From contig CAWFWE010000002.1 in assembly GCA_963819475.1 (NCBI GenBank), forward strand, positions 744,001-808,000: a stretch of 64,000 nt of DNA. The letters run 5' to 3'. Made by a program: the position numbers and the translations under genes. The DNA comes from DASUAS01 sp963819475. Its GTDB lineage: Bacteria; Actinomycetota; Acidimicrobiia; IMCC26256; DASPTH01. How positions within the stretch are numbered: position 1 is the stretch's first letter; the number at the start of each line of letters is the position of its first letter. The notes below the pieces were generated by a model. The model was given only the letters and a program-made list of their open reading frames with translations. It made no database searches and was not told the DNA's origin. This document shows positions 52,323 to 59,825 of the stretch, piece after piece.

Positions 52323-53171
52323 TCAGGCGGTGACGAAGGACCCGATGGAACGGGCCAGCGCTTCGGGTTGGTCGAGCATGACGTAGGTGCTGGCGTCGGG
52401 GATGATCTCGAGCCGGGCGTTCGGGAAGTCGGCTTGGAGGCGGCGGGCGTGGTCGAGCGGGAAGAGCTTGTCGCTGTCGCCCCACGCCAGCAGCACCGGT
52501 TCGTCGAAGCCCTTGAGCGCGGGCACGGCATCCATCGTGACCGAGGGCTCCAACGACGCCGTCGTGCGGAGCGCGTCGTGACGAGCAGCGCTGCTCGTCG
52601 AGAACGCCTCGAACACCCGGCTCGCGGCGTCACCGGTAGGAGGGTGCTTGCACACGGACTTCAAGAACAGCCGCTGCCCGGGCTTCGAGGCGAAGAAGCG
52701 CAACATGAGTCCCACGACAGGCGGCGCCTTGCGGGCGAGGATGGCGACGGTGTCGAAGCCCTTGGGCGGGAAGTGCTCGTAGCTGTCGCAGTTCGTGAGC
52801 ACCAGACGGCCGATCCGGTCGAGGCCGGGGTGTTCGGTGCCGAGGCTGGCGAGGCAGAGGCCGCCGCCGGTGTCGTTGCCGACCAACGTGACGTCGCGCA
52901 GGTCGAGCGCCTCCAGGAACGCTGGGATGCGCCGGGCGGTGGCGCGTGCGGAGAGGTCGGCCGCCGGCGCGGGGTCGCGGTGGGCGCCGAGCGGCCAGGT
53001 GGGGACGACGCAGCGGACGCCTTCGAGTCGCGCCGCGACGTCATCCCACAACGACCCGCCGACGTAGACACCGTGGACAAACACGATCGGGCTGCCTTCA
53101 CCGTGCGTCCGGTAACGGATGCCGACGCCGTCGATCTCGACGGACGCCTCCTCCCACACGACTGCGCTCAC
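52323..53171 (-). CDS. Alpha/beta-hydrolase with Asp nucleophile, missing the final His
   Basis: A 282-residue hydrolase. The nucleophile elbow is LVGNDTGGGL, with Asp as in haloalkane dehalogenases and epoxide hydrolases. FVHGVYVGGSLW supplies the oxyanion hole. Near the C-terminus, where the catalytic His is expected, the sequence reads IPDASTYVMLDQPEALARSI, with Ser-Thr and no His. It may be inactive as a classical hydrolase or use another residue. It is 11 bp downstream of the SnoaL/LEH-like gene on the same strand. Confidence 0.8.
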   Translation of the reverse strand: MSAVVWEEASVEIDGVGIRYRTHGEGSPIVFVHGVYVGGSLWDDVAARLEGVRCVVPTWPLGAHRDPAPAADLSARATARRIPAFLEALDLRDVTLVGNDTGGGLCLASLGTEHPGLDRIGRLVLTNCDSYEHFPPKGFDTVAILARKAPPVVGLMLRFFASKPGQRLFLKSVCKHPPTGDAASRVFEAFSTSSAARHDALRTTASLEPSVTMDAVPALKGFDEPVLLAWGDSDKLFPLDHARRLQADFPNARLEIIPDASTYVMLDQPEALARSIGSFVTA

Positions 53172-53181
53172 CGCGCCGGCA

Positions 53182-53589
53182 TCAGTAGGTGGGGACTAGC
53201 TCGGAGGTGTCCTCGCCGGACATCATCTTGCCCATGAGGCCGGTGTCCCAGTAGTCGGTCCAGCGAGTGATCTTGCCGTCCTTCACGATGAAGGTGCCCA
53301 TGACCGGGAGCTCATGGACGGTGCCGCTCGGGCCGCGCACGCAGTCGAGGCGCTCGTTCATGACCACGTTGCCCTCGGCGGCCACGGTGATGGTCTTGTA
53401 CTCATAGGAGTCGGCGAACATCGCGAACTGGTCGGCCAGGTTGGCGATGACGTCCTCGATGCCCTTCGCCGCCGGCATCCCGGCGTTCTGGTAGGTGGCG
53501 TCGTCGGCCAGGTAGGGCCGGAGCGACTCGGCATCGCGCTTGACCATCAGGTTGCAGAACTCCTGCACCACTTGCTTCGCGTCCGACAT
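53182..53589 (-). CDS. Limonene-epoxide-hydrolase-like (SnoaL fold) protein
   Basis: A 135-residue protein starting at ATG 53587-53589, with GGAGG upstream. The D-R-D site of limonene-1,2-epoxide hydrolase appears as NERLDCV (Arg, Asp) and ITRWTDYWD (Asp). MSDAKQVVQEFCNLMVKRDAESLRPYLADDATYQN is the N-terminal helix pair. It may hydrate an epoxide made by the P450. It is followed by the Asp-nucleophile hydrolase and lies next to the 25-bp palindrome. Confidence 0.85.
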   Translation of the reverse strand: MSDAKQVVQEFCNLMVKRDAESLRPYLADDATYQNAGMPAAKGIEDVIANLADQFAMFADSYEYKTITVAAEGNVVMNERLDCVRGPSGTVHELPVMGTFIVKDGKITRWTDYWDTGLMGKMMSGEDTSELVPTY

Positions 53590-53605
53590 CCGACCTCCGT
53601 TCAAA

Positions 53606-53630
53606 GTTCACCTACACCGTGTAGGTGAAC
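53606..53630. promoter_or_regulatory. Perfect 25-bp palindrome, TetR operator
   Basis: Arms GTTCACCTACAC (53606-53617) and GTGTAGGTGAAC (53619-53630) are perfectly complementary around one central C. It lies between the stop of the TetR gene and the start of the epoxide-hydrolase-like gene, 16 bp from that start. The length and symmetry are typical of a TetR dimer-of-dimers or single-dimer operator. Confidence 0.85.
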
Positions 53631-53652
53631 ATATGGCGCGGCGAAGATCGCG

Positions 53653-54252
53653 TCAAGCCGATGAGGCAGCGAGGCCGGAGAGCAGCGTCGCCAGCGCCCG
53701 ACCCGCCTCTGCCCGCGCCACCCGCGGCTTCGGCGCATGGGCGATGAACAACGCTGCCTCGTCGACGACGGACAACAACAGATGCGCCATCGCCCCGGCG
53801 TCGACGACCCTGACGCTGCCCTCGCGCGCGCCCTCGTTGAGCACGTGCTCGATGGCGCCCAGTCCGTGCTGCGCCTCGATTGCCCGCCACACGTCCCAGC
53901 CCAGAACAGCGGGCCCGTCGATAAGGATGATCCGTCGCACTTCGGGGTCGAGCGACGCGTCGAGGAAGCCGTGGAGCGCCTGGCCGAGCCGCTCGAACCA
54001 GGTTTCGCCGGTGACCGCCACGCCGGCCTTCGCACCCAGGTCGGTCTCGACATCTTCGAACACGGCACGGAAGAGCGCTTCCTTGTCAGCGAAATGGTGA
54101 TACAGCGCGCCGCGCGTCCCGACGCCGGCCGCCTCGACGATCTCGTTGGTGCCCGTCGAGAAGTAGCCCTGCTCGCCGAACAGCCGGCGCGCCGTCGCAA
54201 GCACCCGCCGGCGAGTCGCTTGGGCTTGCTGCTGGCGAGCACCGGCCACCAC
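53653..54252 (-). CDS. TetR-family transcriptional regulator
   Basis: A 199-residue regulator (GTG start). The HTH is TGTNEIVEAAGVGTRGALYHHFADKEALFRAVFEDV (about residues 33-68). The ligand domain carries many acidic and hydrophobic residues. It is on the same strand as, and upstream of, the LEH-like and hydrolase genes. The palindrome lies between it and them, so it probably represses that pair. Confidence 0.9.
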   Translation of the reverse strand: MVAGARQQQAQATRRRVLATARRLFGEQGYFSTGTNEIVEAAGVGTRGALYHHFADKEALFRAVFEDVETDLGAKAGVAVTGETWFERLGQALHGFLDASLDPEVRRIILIDGPAVLGWDVWRAIEAQHGLGAIEHVLNEGAREGSVRVVDAGAMAHLLLSVVDEAALFIAHAPKPRVARAEAGRALATLLSGLAASSA

Positions 54253-54329
54253 CGCACGGTACCGGGCAGGTCGATGGCTTCCAGCGGCTCGGGTGACAGC
54301 CTCCTGCCAGTTGGCGGACTACCAGCACT

Positions 54330-54358
54330 TGACAGTCGACTGCCACTTCCTTAGCGTG
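54330..54358 (+). promoter_or_regulatory. Promoter candidate TTGACA-17 nt-TAGCGT
   Basis: A consensus -35 hexamer TTGACA (54330-54335) is followed after 17 nt by a TAxxxT-type -10. CAGTCGACTG, a 10-bp palindrome, overlaps the -35 box (54334-54343). The start of the CMD gene follows at 54381. Confidence 0.5.
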
Positions 54359-54380
54359 GTCTCGACCGGAGGGGGCGCAG

Positions 54381-55256
54381 ATGGGCGATAGCAGGCGCGT
54401 GGCCGTGTTCGCGAAGCGCGAGCGCAAGGGAAGCGAGAAGCGTCAGATCGGGATCCTGAACATCCAGCGGATGCTGCCGGGCGCCGCCCACGGGATGCAC
54501 GGCGGGAACATCCCGCCCGGGTCGTTCTCCGGGGACACGGCGCTGATGGCGATGGAGGACTCCTACTGCGACATGTGGGACCGCGACGACATCATCGATC
54601 ACCGCACACGAAGCCTGTTCAACGTCGCGTTGATGATCGGCGTTGGCAACGTGTCCAACCAGTTCGAGCTCGGGTTCCACGCTCCCGGCGCGATCTACAA
54701 CGGGGCGACGGTCGCCGAGCTCGAGGCGACGATCGTGCACGCCCGCGCATACGTCGGTTCACCGTGTGCTGCCCACGCCATGATGGCGATCGTCGATGCG
54801 CTCACCAAGCACGAGCTGATCAAGGAGCCTCTCCCCGAGGCCGACGTCGCCCGCAAGGAGCGCACCGGCAGCGAGAAGCGCAAGATCGCCAAGGACGTCC
54901 TACGCGAGATGGACCCCGCCAACCCGCTTCTCGACCTCCCCGACGAGCTCCCGGAGGACGCCTTCGCACCGGAGCTCGACTACATGATCCTCGAGAACAT
55001 GTACTTCGACCTCTGGGCGCGCACCGAGGTCCTCTCCCGCCGGGACCGCAGCGTGGTCACCCTCGGCCTGATGGCCGCCCTCCCAAACCACGACGCCCTC
55101 CGCGACCATGTGGCCGTCGCGATCCGCAACGGGCTCACCGTCCCCGAGCTCGAAGAGCTCGTGTACCAGGCGTCCACCTACCTCGGCTACCTCTCGGGCC
55201 AGTCGATCCGCAAGACCATCGGCCAGGGCCTGAAAGACGCTGGCATCACGTGGTGA
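54381..55256 (+). CDS. Carboxymuconolactone decarboxylase family protein, two-domain
   Basis: A 291-residue protein made of two CMD-like helical domains. The first reads MEDSYCDMWDRDDIIDHRTRSLFNVALMIGVGNVSNQFELGFHAPGAIYNGATVAELEATIVHARAYVGSPCAAHAM and the second LENMYFDLWARTEVLSRRDRSVVTLGLMAALPNHDALRDHVAVAIRNGLTVPELEELVYQASTYLGYLSGQS, both cited as positions rather than in full motif terms. The first includes a PCAAHAM segment, recalling the CxxH peroxidase motif only loosely. The TGA overlaps the ATG of the TetR gene. It may act as a lactone decarboxylase or peroxidase-like enzyme. Confidence 0.8.
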   Translation: MGDSRRVAVFAKRERKGSEKRQIGILNIQRMLPGAAHGMHGGNIPPGSFSGDTALMAMEDSYCDMWDRDDIIDHRTRSLFNVALMIGVGNVSNQFELGFHAPGAIYNGATVAELEATIVHARAYVGSPCAAHAMMAIVDALTKHELIKEPLPEADVARKERTGSEKRKIAKDVLREMDPANPLLDLPDELPEDAFAPELDYMILENMYFDLWARTEVLSRRDRSVVTLGLMAALPNHDALRDHVAVAIRNGLTVPELEELVYQASTYLGYLSGQSIRKTIGQGLKDAGITW

Positions 55257-55912
55257 TGGATACGCCCCAGCCCGGACTACGCGAGCGCAAGCGCGCCCGT
55301 GTGGAACGAGACCTCGCCGACGCCGCCCTCAAGCTGTTCGCCGACAAGGGCTACGACAGCACCAGCGTGGAAGAGATCGCCGCGCTGGCCGGCGTGTCAC
55401 CACGCACCTTCTTCCGCTACTTCGCCTCCAAGGAAGAGCTGCTCTTCAGCTTCCCGAACCGCGAGCACCCGCTGTTCTTCATCAGCGACGACCGCTTCAA
55501 GACGGCCCTGTCGAACATCCTCGCCCGTGACCCCGCCATCGACGACCTCACCGCCATCGGCGACGCCCTACGGACACTCGGACCGGACATCGAAGAATTC
55601 CGCGACCGAATCGCCATGCTCAACGCCGCCTGCGCCACCTCAGCCGCACTCCGAGGACGTAGCGGCGACGCCACACAGGAGCTGACCCGATGGGTGGCTG
55701 ACGCCGTTGCGCAGCGGCACGGCGAACCGGACGTCCACGGCCAGGCCGTCGCCCGAGTCGCCATGGCCCTGTTCGGCCTCGCTGTCGAACGGTGGTTGAC
55801 CACCAGCGGTCACGACCTGGCGACCTGCATCGGCGCGGCATTCGACGAGCTCAAGCAGTTCACCGGGCCCGCAGCCGGGACTCGTCCCGTCAAGCGGCGC
55901 TCGGCCTCCTAA
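55256..55912 (+). CDS. TetR-family transcriptional regulator
   Basis: A 218-residue regulator whose ATG overlaps the CMD gene stop (TGATG). The HTH is TSVEEIAALAGVSPRTFFRYFASKEELLFSF (about 34-64), of the MftR/RFRYF type, which is common in actinobacteria. It probably senses a metabolite of the CMD and amidohydrolase step. It lies 36 bp upstream of the amidohydrolase. Confidence 0.9.
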   Translation: MDTPQPGLRERKRARVERDLADAALKLFADKGYDSTSVEEIAALAGVSPRTFFRYFASKEELLFSFPNREHPLFFISDDRFKTALSNILARDPAIDDLTAIGDALRTLGPDIEEFRDRIAMLNAACATSAALRGRSGDATQELTRWVADAVAQRHGEPDVHGQAVARVAMALFGLAVERWLTTSGHDLATCIGAAFDELKQFTGPAAGTRPVKRRSAS

Positions 55913-55948
55913 CCGCAGATCGTCTCAGTTGAAGAACCGGAGAACCCG

Positions 55949-57223
55949 ATGACCGACGTCGCCACACCGTCGCCCGAAGTCCTCGCCAACGCAGCGAGCG
56001 CGGCCGCCGCCGCCACATACGCCCCGTCAAGGGTTCCGCAGATCGGTGACCGTCCTGCCCGTCGGGCCCGGCGGTACACGATCATCTCGGTCGACGATCA
56101 CCTGGTTGAGCCACCCGACATGTTCGAAGGACGTATGCCGGCGAAGTTCGCCGACCGCTCGCCCCGCGTGGTGGAGACGGCCGATGGCAATCACGCCTGG
56201 GTGCTCGACGGGACCGTGTTGTCTCAGATCGCGATCAACGCTGTCGCCGGGCAGCAGAAGGACAGCGTCTTCGTCGAGCCGACGCGGTTCGAGATGATCC
56301 GTGCTGGCGCCTACGACGTGCACGAACGGATCGCCGACATGGACGTCGATGGCGTCTACGCGTCGTTGAACTTCCCCTCGCTCGTCGGCTTCGCCGGAGT
56401 CCGCCTCCAGGGCCTCCCTGACCAGGAGTTTGCGCTCGCCACGGTCAAGGCCTGGAACGACTGGAACGTCGAGGTGTGGGCGGGCTCGTATCCCGACCGG
56501 CTGATCGCCTGTCAGATCCCGTGGCTCAACAACGCCGAGGTCGCGGCGGCCGAGATCCGACGGAACGCCGCTCGTGGCTGCAAGGCGGTCACCTTCCCCG
56601 AGCTCCCGGGAAAGCTCGGCTTCGAACCGCTTTCTTCGCCGTTCTGGGACCCGTTCTGGGAAGCCTGCGAAGAGACCGAGACGATCATCTGCGTTCACAC
56701 CGGCTCATCGGGCCTTCCGGCTCTCACCGAGAAGACCGGGTCCGTCGGCGCGATCTTCGGAGCCGGCTACGCCATGTTGACGGCGATGGACTGGTTGTTC
56801 GCGCGTATGGCGTTGCGCTTCCCAGGCCTGAAGATCTGTCTCAGCGAAGGCGGTATCGGCTGGGTGGCTGGCGTGTTCGACCGCCTCGACCACGCCGAGG
56901 GCTACCGCGACTCCCGCACCAGCTGGCCCGACCACATGCGGCCCGCCGACGTCTTCCGGCGCAACTTCTGGTTCTGCACGCTGAACGACCCCTCCGCCAT
57001 GTCGCAGCGGCATCGGATCGGTCTCGACAAGATCACCTACGAGGTCGACTACCCGCACGCCGACACCGGATGGCCCGACAGCCAGCAACGCCTCCATCGC
57101 CTCATCGGCGAACTCCCGAAGGAGGAGGCCGAAATGATCGCTTGGCGCAACGCGTCTGAACTGTTCCGCCACCCCGTACCCGCAGCCATGCAGGACAACC
57201 CCGAGGCGGACGGCAATGACTGA
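55949..57223 (+). CDS. Amidohydrolase family protein (amidohydrolase_2 type)
   Basis: A 424-residue TIM-barrel hydrolase. After a 30-residue Ala-rich leader come IISVDDHLVEPPDMFEGRMP (DxH), ICVHTGSSGLPA, LSEGGIGWVAGVFDRLDHAEGY and YEVDYPHADTGWPDS. It is the third member of the family in this window and is most similar in order of motifs to the gene at 5058. It is the last gene before the right tRNA fragment. Confidence 0.88.
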   Translation: MTDVATPSPEVLANAASAAAAATYAPSRVPQIGDRPARRARRYTIISVDDHLVEPPDMFEGRMPAKFADRSPRVVETADGNHAWVLDGTVLSQIAINAVAGQQKDSVFVEPTRFEMIRAGAYDVHERIADMDVDGVYASLNFPSLVGFAGVRLQGLPDQEFALATVKAWNDWNVEVWAGSYPDRLIACQIPWLNNAEVAAAEIRRNAARGCKAVTFPELPGKLGFEPLSSPFWDPFWEACEETETIICVHTGSSGLPALTEKTGSVGAIFGAGYAMLTAMDWLFARMALRFPGLKICLSEGGIGWVAGVFDRLDHAEGYRDSRTSWPDHMRPADVFRRNFWFCTLNDPSAMSQRHRIGLDKITYEVDYPHADTGWPDSQQRLHRLIGELPKEEAEMIAWRNASELFRHPVPAAMQDNPEADGND

Positions 57224-57279
57224 CGTCGTCGCGCGGATCGGTGCCCGCGTCGATGCCATCGCCGGCATTCCGGGGTTGT

Positions 57280-57323
57280 GTGGGCGATACGGGACTCGAA
57301 CCCATGACCTCTGCCGTGTGAAG
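57280..57323 (-). repeat. tRNA-Val 3' fragment, right copy (candidate att site)
   Basis: Identical to 45292-45335 except T/C at 57317. On the minus strand it spans the CAC anticodon loop to the acceptor end (CTTCACACGGCAGAGG, GGTTCGAGTCCC). The sequence before the loop (GTATCGCC) pairs poorly with the anticodon stem, so the 5' half of a tRNA is not present. It marks the right boundary of a 12-kb segment. Confidence 0.75.
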
Positions 57324-57664
57324 GCGATACGAGCCCTATTCACCAGCTGCGGGTACGCGCCGACATGTCGCCTGACCTGCGAAAACACATGGCAGTGATT
57401 CTCGGTGATTCTTGACATTTGCCGACGTCTTGCGGACCAGACGCGGACCAAACGAGCCCCATCAGTTCCAGCCGACGGTGCACTTGCAGCGAGTGCGGGT
57501 GTGCGACGTCTGGGCTACCAGACCTCCCGCGCCGAGCGTCCGAAGGAGCTCCTCGACATCGTCGGGCGCCCGGACGCACATCAAGCGGCACTGGGCAGCC
57601 CCCGTGCTGGTGCCAGTTGGCAAGTTAGCTTGCACCAGCGACCACGGCAAGCTAACTTGTATCG
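57324..57664. other. Intergenic region between tRNA fragment and toxin-antitoxin-like pair
   Basis: No gene is supported. The minus strand carries short degraded frames next to the tRNA fragment. The right end holds the 12-bp inverted repeat at 57621-57659. Confidence 0.5.
57621..57659. promoter_or_regulatory. Inverted repeat CAAGTTAGCTTG ... CAAGCTAACTTG
   Basis: Perfect 12-bp arms (57621-57632, 57648-57659) around a 15-nt spacer end 5 bp before the GTG of the first small gene. The arms are AT-rich compared with the rest. This is the usual place for autoregulation by an antitoxin or an antitoxin-toxin complex. Confidence 0.7.
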
Positions 57665-57892
57665 GTGGATGAGCCCTTCATCGCACCGAGCGCACGGAAG
57701 CAGGGTTTGAATGATGAGACCATCCTCCACGCGTTCAACAACCCGGTCCGCGTCGAAGACCTCGAGGAAGGGCTCGTGATGCTCGTGGGACCCGACCACG
57801 CCGGCAACCTCTTCGAGATTGGTGCCGTGGCCTCCGAGGAAGGACCGGTCATCGTCCACGCCATGCCGGCCCGGCCGCAGTACCGAAGGTGA
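57665..57892 (+). CDS. Small protein, candidate toxin of a type II pair
   Basis: A 75-residue protein, GTG 57665. The body (LNDETILHAFNNPVRVEDLEEGLVMLVGPDHAGNLFEIGAVASEEGPVIVHAMPAR) resembles small conserved actinobacterial proteins with a helix followed by a beta-sheet, as in BrnT/RelE-like toxins. It overlaps the next gene, ATG 57892, by the TGATG arrangement. The toxin role is an inference from size, overlap and the operator-like repeat. Confidence 0.55.
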   Translation: MDEPFIAPSARKQGLNDETILHAFNNPVRVEDLEEGLVMLVGPDHAGNLFEIGAVASEEGPVIVHAMPARPQYRR

Positions 57893-58173
57893 TGCTCATG
57901 CCCCGCACCGTCGCTGAGATCCTCGACCAAGCTGACGAACTCGCAGCACGCTTCGAAGCACACGAGCCCGACGCGACCGATGTCAGCGACGCCGCGGCGC
58001 TGCGCGCGGTCCGTCACGCGTTCCAGGCCCGAGCCGAAGCCGAACGCAAGCTCGCCGACGCAGTCTCGGTCGCGCGCGCAGAAGGGCACTCGTGGGCCGC
58101 GATCGGCGCCATGGTCGGCACCTCAGGCGAAGCTGCACGCCAGCGTTACGGACGCCCGATTTCCAAGGCGTGA
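57892..58173 (+). CDS. Small HTH-like protein, candidate antitoxin
   Basis: A 93-residue protein (ATG 57892; ATG 57898 is an alternative, MPRTVAEILDQADELAARFEAHEP). The N-terminal helix is acidic. The C-terminal part (GHSWAAIGAMVGTSGEAARQRYGRP) is a helix-turn-helix with sigma-4-like spacing (WxxIGxxxGxSxEAARQR). It may bind the inverted repeat upstream of the pair. Coupling to the first gene supports a TA or regulatory module. Confidence 0.6.
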   Translation: MLMPRTVAEILDQADELAARFEAHEPDATDVSDAAALRAVRHAFQARAEAERKLADAVSVARAEGHSWAAIGAMVGTSGEAARQRYGRPISKA

Positions 58174-58540
58174 AACCACGACACGCAGAGCGCCGATCGG
58201 CAGCTCTGGCGCGCTGCTACATGTCGTCGACCACACGCACATTCAAGACGACCGGACTACCTCGCGGGAGAGTCGCTCCCATCCCCGGATGTTGCCGCCA
58301 CACGATCAGGCGCGTGTGACCTGGGCGAACGAACGGCGGACTCCCGAGCACCGCTCGCAGGCCGACAAGCGACAGCATCTGATCAGCGTTCGTCATATCC
58401 ATGCCGATCACTGCCGGAACGGGCATCTCGTCCACGCGTACAGACTGCCCGATCCGGCGTGCTTACGCGAGCGCCGATCGGCAGATATGGCGTGTCGGCT
58501 GGCGGCCGGGTTGGTTGTGACTAGCTGCGTCCCCGCGCCG
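58174..58540. other. 367-bp stretch with dispersed repeat copies
   Basis: No gene is supported. A complete short repeat lies at 58436-58492. A right-end motif GATCGGCAGCTCTGGCG is at 58195-58211, just after the antitoxin stop. Confidence 0.5.
58436..58492. repeat. Dispersed repeat copy, 57 bp
   Basis: The copy runs from GCGTACAGACTGCCCGATCCGG to GATCGGCAGATATGGCG, with imperfectly complementary ends. It is one of the shortest complete forms of the family, with the internal core deleted. Confidence 0.55.
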
Positions 58541-58942
58541 CTAACTCCCCGCTTGTCCAACCTGGGCCTCGACTTCCCGCGGGTCGTAGTAGTCGCGCCA
58601 AGCGACAATCTTGCCGTCGCCGGTCACCTCAAAAATGCCAGCGATATGGAGGGTCACCGATGTCCCGTTAATGATCATCGAGTCGAGACGTTCGGTGAAC
58701 ACGACCTCACCGGCGGACCCAATCGCGACGAGGTCGCAGCGAAAGGGCGTCATGAACGGCAACTCACGCAGAAACTCCCTGCGAATGGCGTCATGGCCGA
58801 CGAGCGGCGGTTCCCACGAGTTCACGTTGTACGCGGCATCGCTGGCGAAGTGGCCGAGGAGCCGCTCTACGTGAGTCGAGTCCCAGGTGCCCTCGCACTC
58901 CGCGAGAAACGCCTTGACCGCACCCTCCCGTTCGCTTCCCAT
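58541..58942 (-). CDS. SnoaL/LEH-like protein
   Basis: A 133-residue protein starting at ATG 58940-58942 (MGSEREGAVKAFLAECEGTWDS). The epoxide-hydrolase-type triad is suggested by FTERLDSMII (Arg, Asp) and IVAWRDYYD (Asp). VKAFLAECEGTWDSTHVERLLGHFASDAAYNV is the N-terminal helix pair. It is similar to the protein at 53182 and could be a paralogue of that epoxide hydrolase. Confidence 0.8.
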   Translation of the reverse strand: MGSEREGAVKAFLAECEGTWDSTHVERLLGHFASDAAYNVNSWEPPLVGHDAIRREFLRELPFMTPFRCDLVAIGSAGEVVFTERLDSMIINGTSVTLHIAGIFEVTGDGKIVAWRDYYDPREVEAQVGQAGS

Positions 58943-59067
58943 GAACGTCTCCTCGCCCCTTCGCCTTGAGGAGCCGCAGCGCACGACGACGGCTCCGACG
59001 ATTCGCACGTCAACCCGCACGGAGTGCCCGATCCGGCGTGCCAGTGCGGCAGTTCTGTGGGCATGAT

Positions 59068-59559
59068 TCAGGGTGCGATTGGCACTGGCGTCAGCACGTC
59101 GCCGCGCAGGGCACCCTGTTCGACGTAGCACACGACCATGCGCCGATGTGTGAACAGCCATTGCCCAGTGCTCTTGGACAGATCGTCGTAGTAGACGCCC
59201 CACTGCGCGACGTTGATCTCGTCGCCTTGCGTGCCATATCCATCCGCGGTGAAGGCGAGCGTACCGTGGTTGAGTTCGAGCACGGTTGTCGTGGCTTGCG
59301 CCGTCTTGTCATCCACGAGACGCACAACCGGATTGTGCGCGGTCTGGACGAGTAGATCGAGTGTCGCCGTACCCTCAGCGATGTAGTTGAAGAATGCGCG
59401 CGCCGACTCGAAACTGACCCCGAGCGGGTTGTGTTCCCAAATCGCGTCCGGTGCGTACAGCGGTTCCAGCGCATTGAGATCACGACGTGTGATCGCATCG
59501 GAATGCCGATAGATGAGTTCTTGGATCGCGAACTTGTCGATCCATTGTTGATCGGTCAC
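59068..59559 (-). CDS. SnoaL/NTF2-like protein
   Basis: A 163-residue protein. GTG 59557-59559 has GGAGGGGAG upstream (start VTDQQWIDKFAIQELIYRHSDAITRRDLNAL). The RRDLNALEPLYAPDAIWEHNP turn is the SnoaL_4 signature. The end is HRRMVVCYVEQGALRGDV. It resembles the protein at 9253. The role is probably a small dehydratase or ring-hydroxylating-dioxygenase-like partner. Confidence 0.8.
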   Translation of the reverse strand: MTDQQWIDKFAIQELIYRHSDAITRRDLNALEPLYAPDAIWEHNPLGVSFESARAFFNYIAEGTATLDLLVQTAHNPVVRLVDDKTAQATTTVLELNHGTLAFTADGYGTQGDEINVAQWGVYYDDLSKSTGQWLFTHRRMVVCYVEQGALRGDVLTPVPIAP

Positions 59560-59593
59560 GGCTCCCCTCCCATGGCCCGGTCTCGCGGAACAG

Positions 59594-59640
59594 GCGCACA
59601 TAATGCCCGATCCGGTGCACGCCGAGCGGCAGCTCTGGCG
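59594..59640. repeat. Dispersed repeat copy, 47 bp
   Basis: It runs from GCGCACATAATGCCCGATCCGG to GAGCGGCAGCTCTGGCG with imperfectly complementary ends. The internal region is short. It lies about 35 bp upstream of the SnoaL-like gene at 59068. Confidence 0.6.
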
Positions 59641-59825
59641 TCGGCGCTTCAGCCAGGAGCAGCAACGCCGGTAACCAAACGCGACGAAGCCCCGGCGGGA
59701 TAACCGAGGTATGAGCGGGTGGCAGCCGCTACACCACGGACGACCCTTGGCCGGGGCTCGTCGCCTCGTCACGCCGCCGCACGATCGGGAGGGGTCCTCC
59801 GCACGACAGCGCTCGAGACAAGTTG

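Noticed and set aside
57324..57620. Integrase remnant next to the right tRNA fragment
   Set aside because: Short frames are present, but I could not recognise any integrase catalytic motif (R...HxxR...Y).
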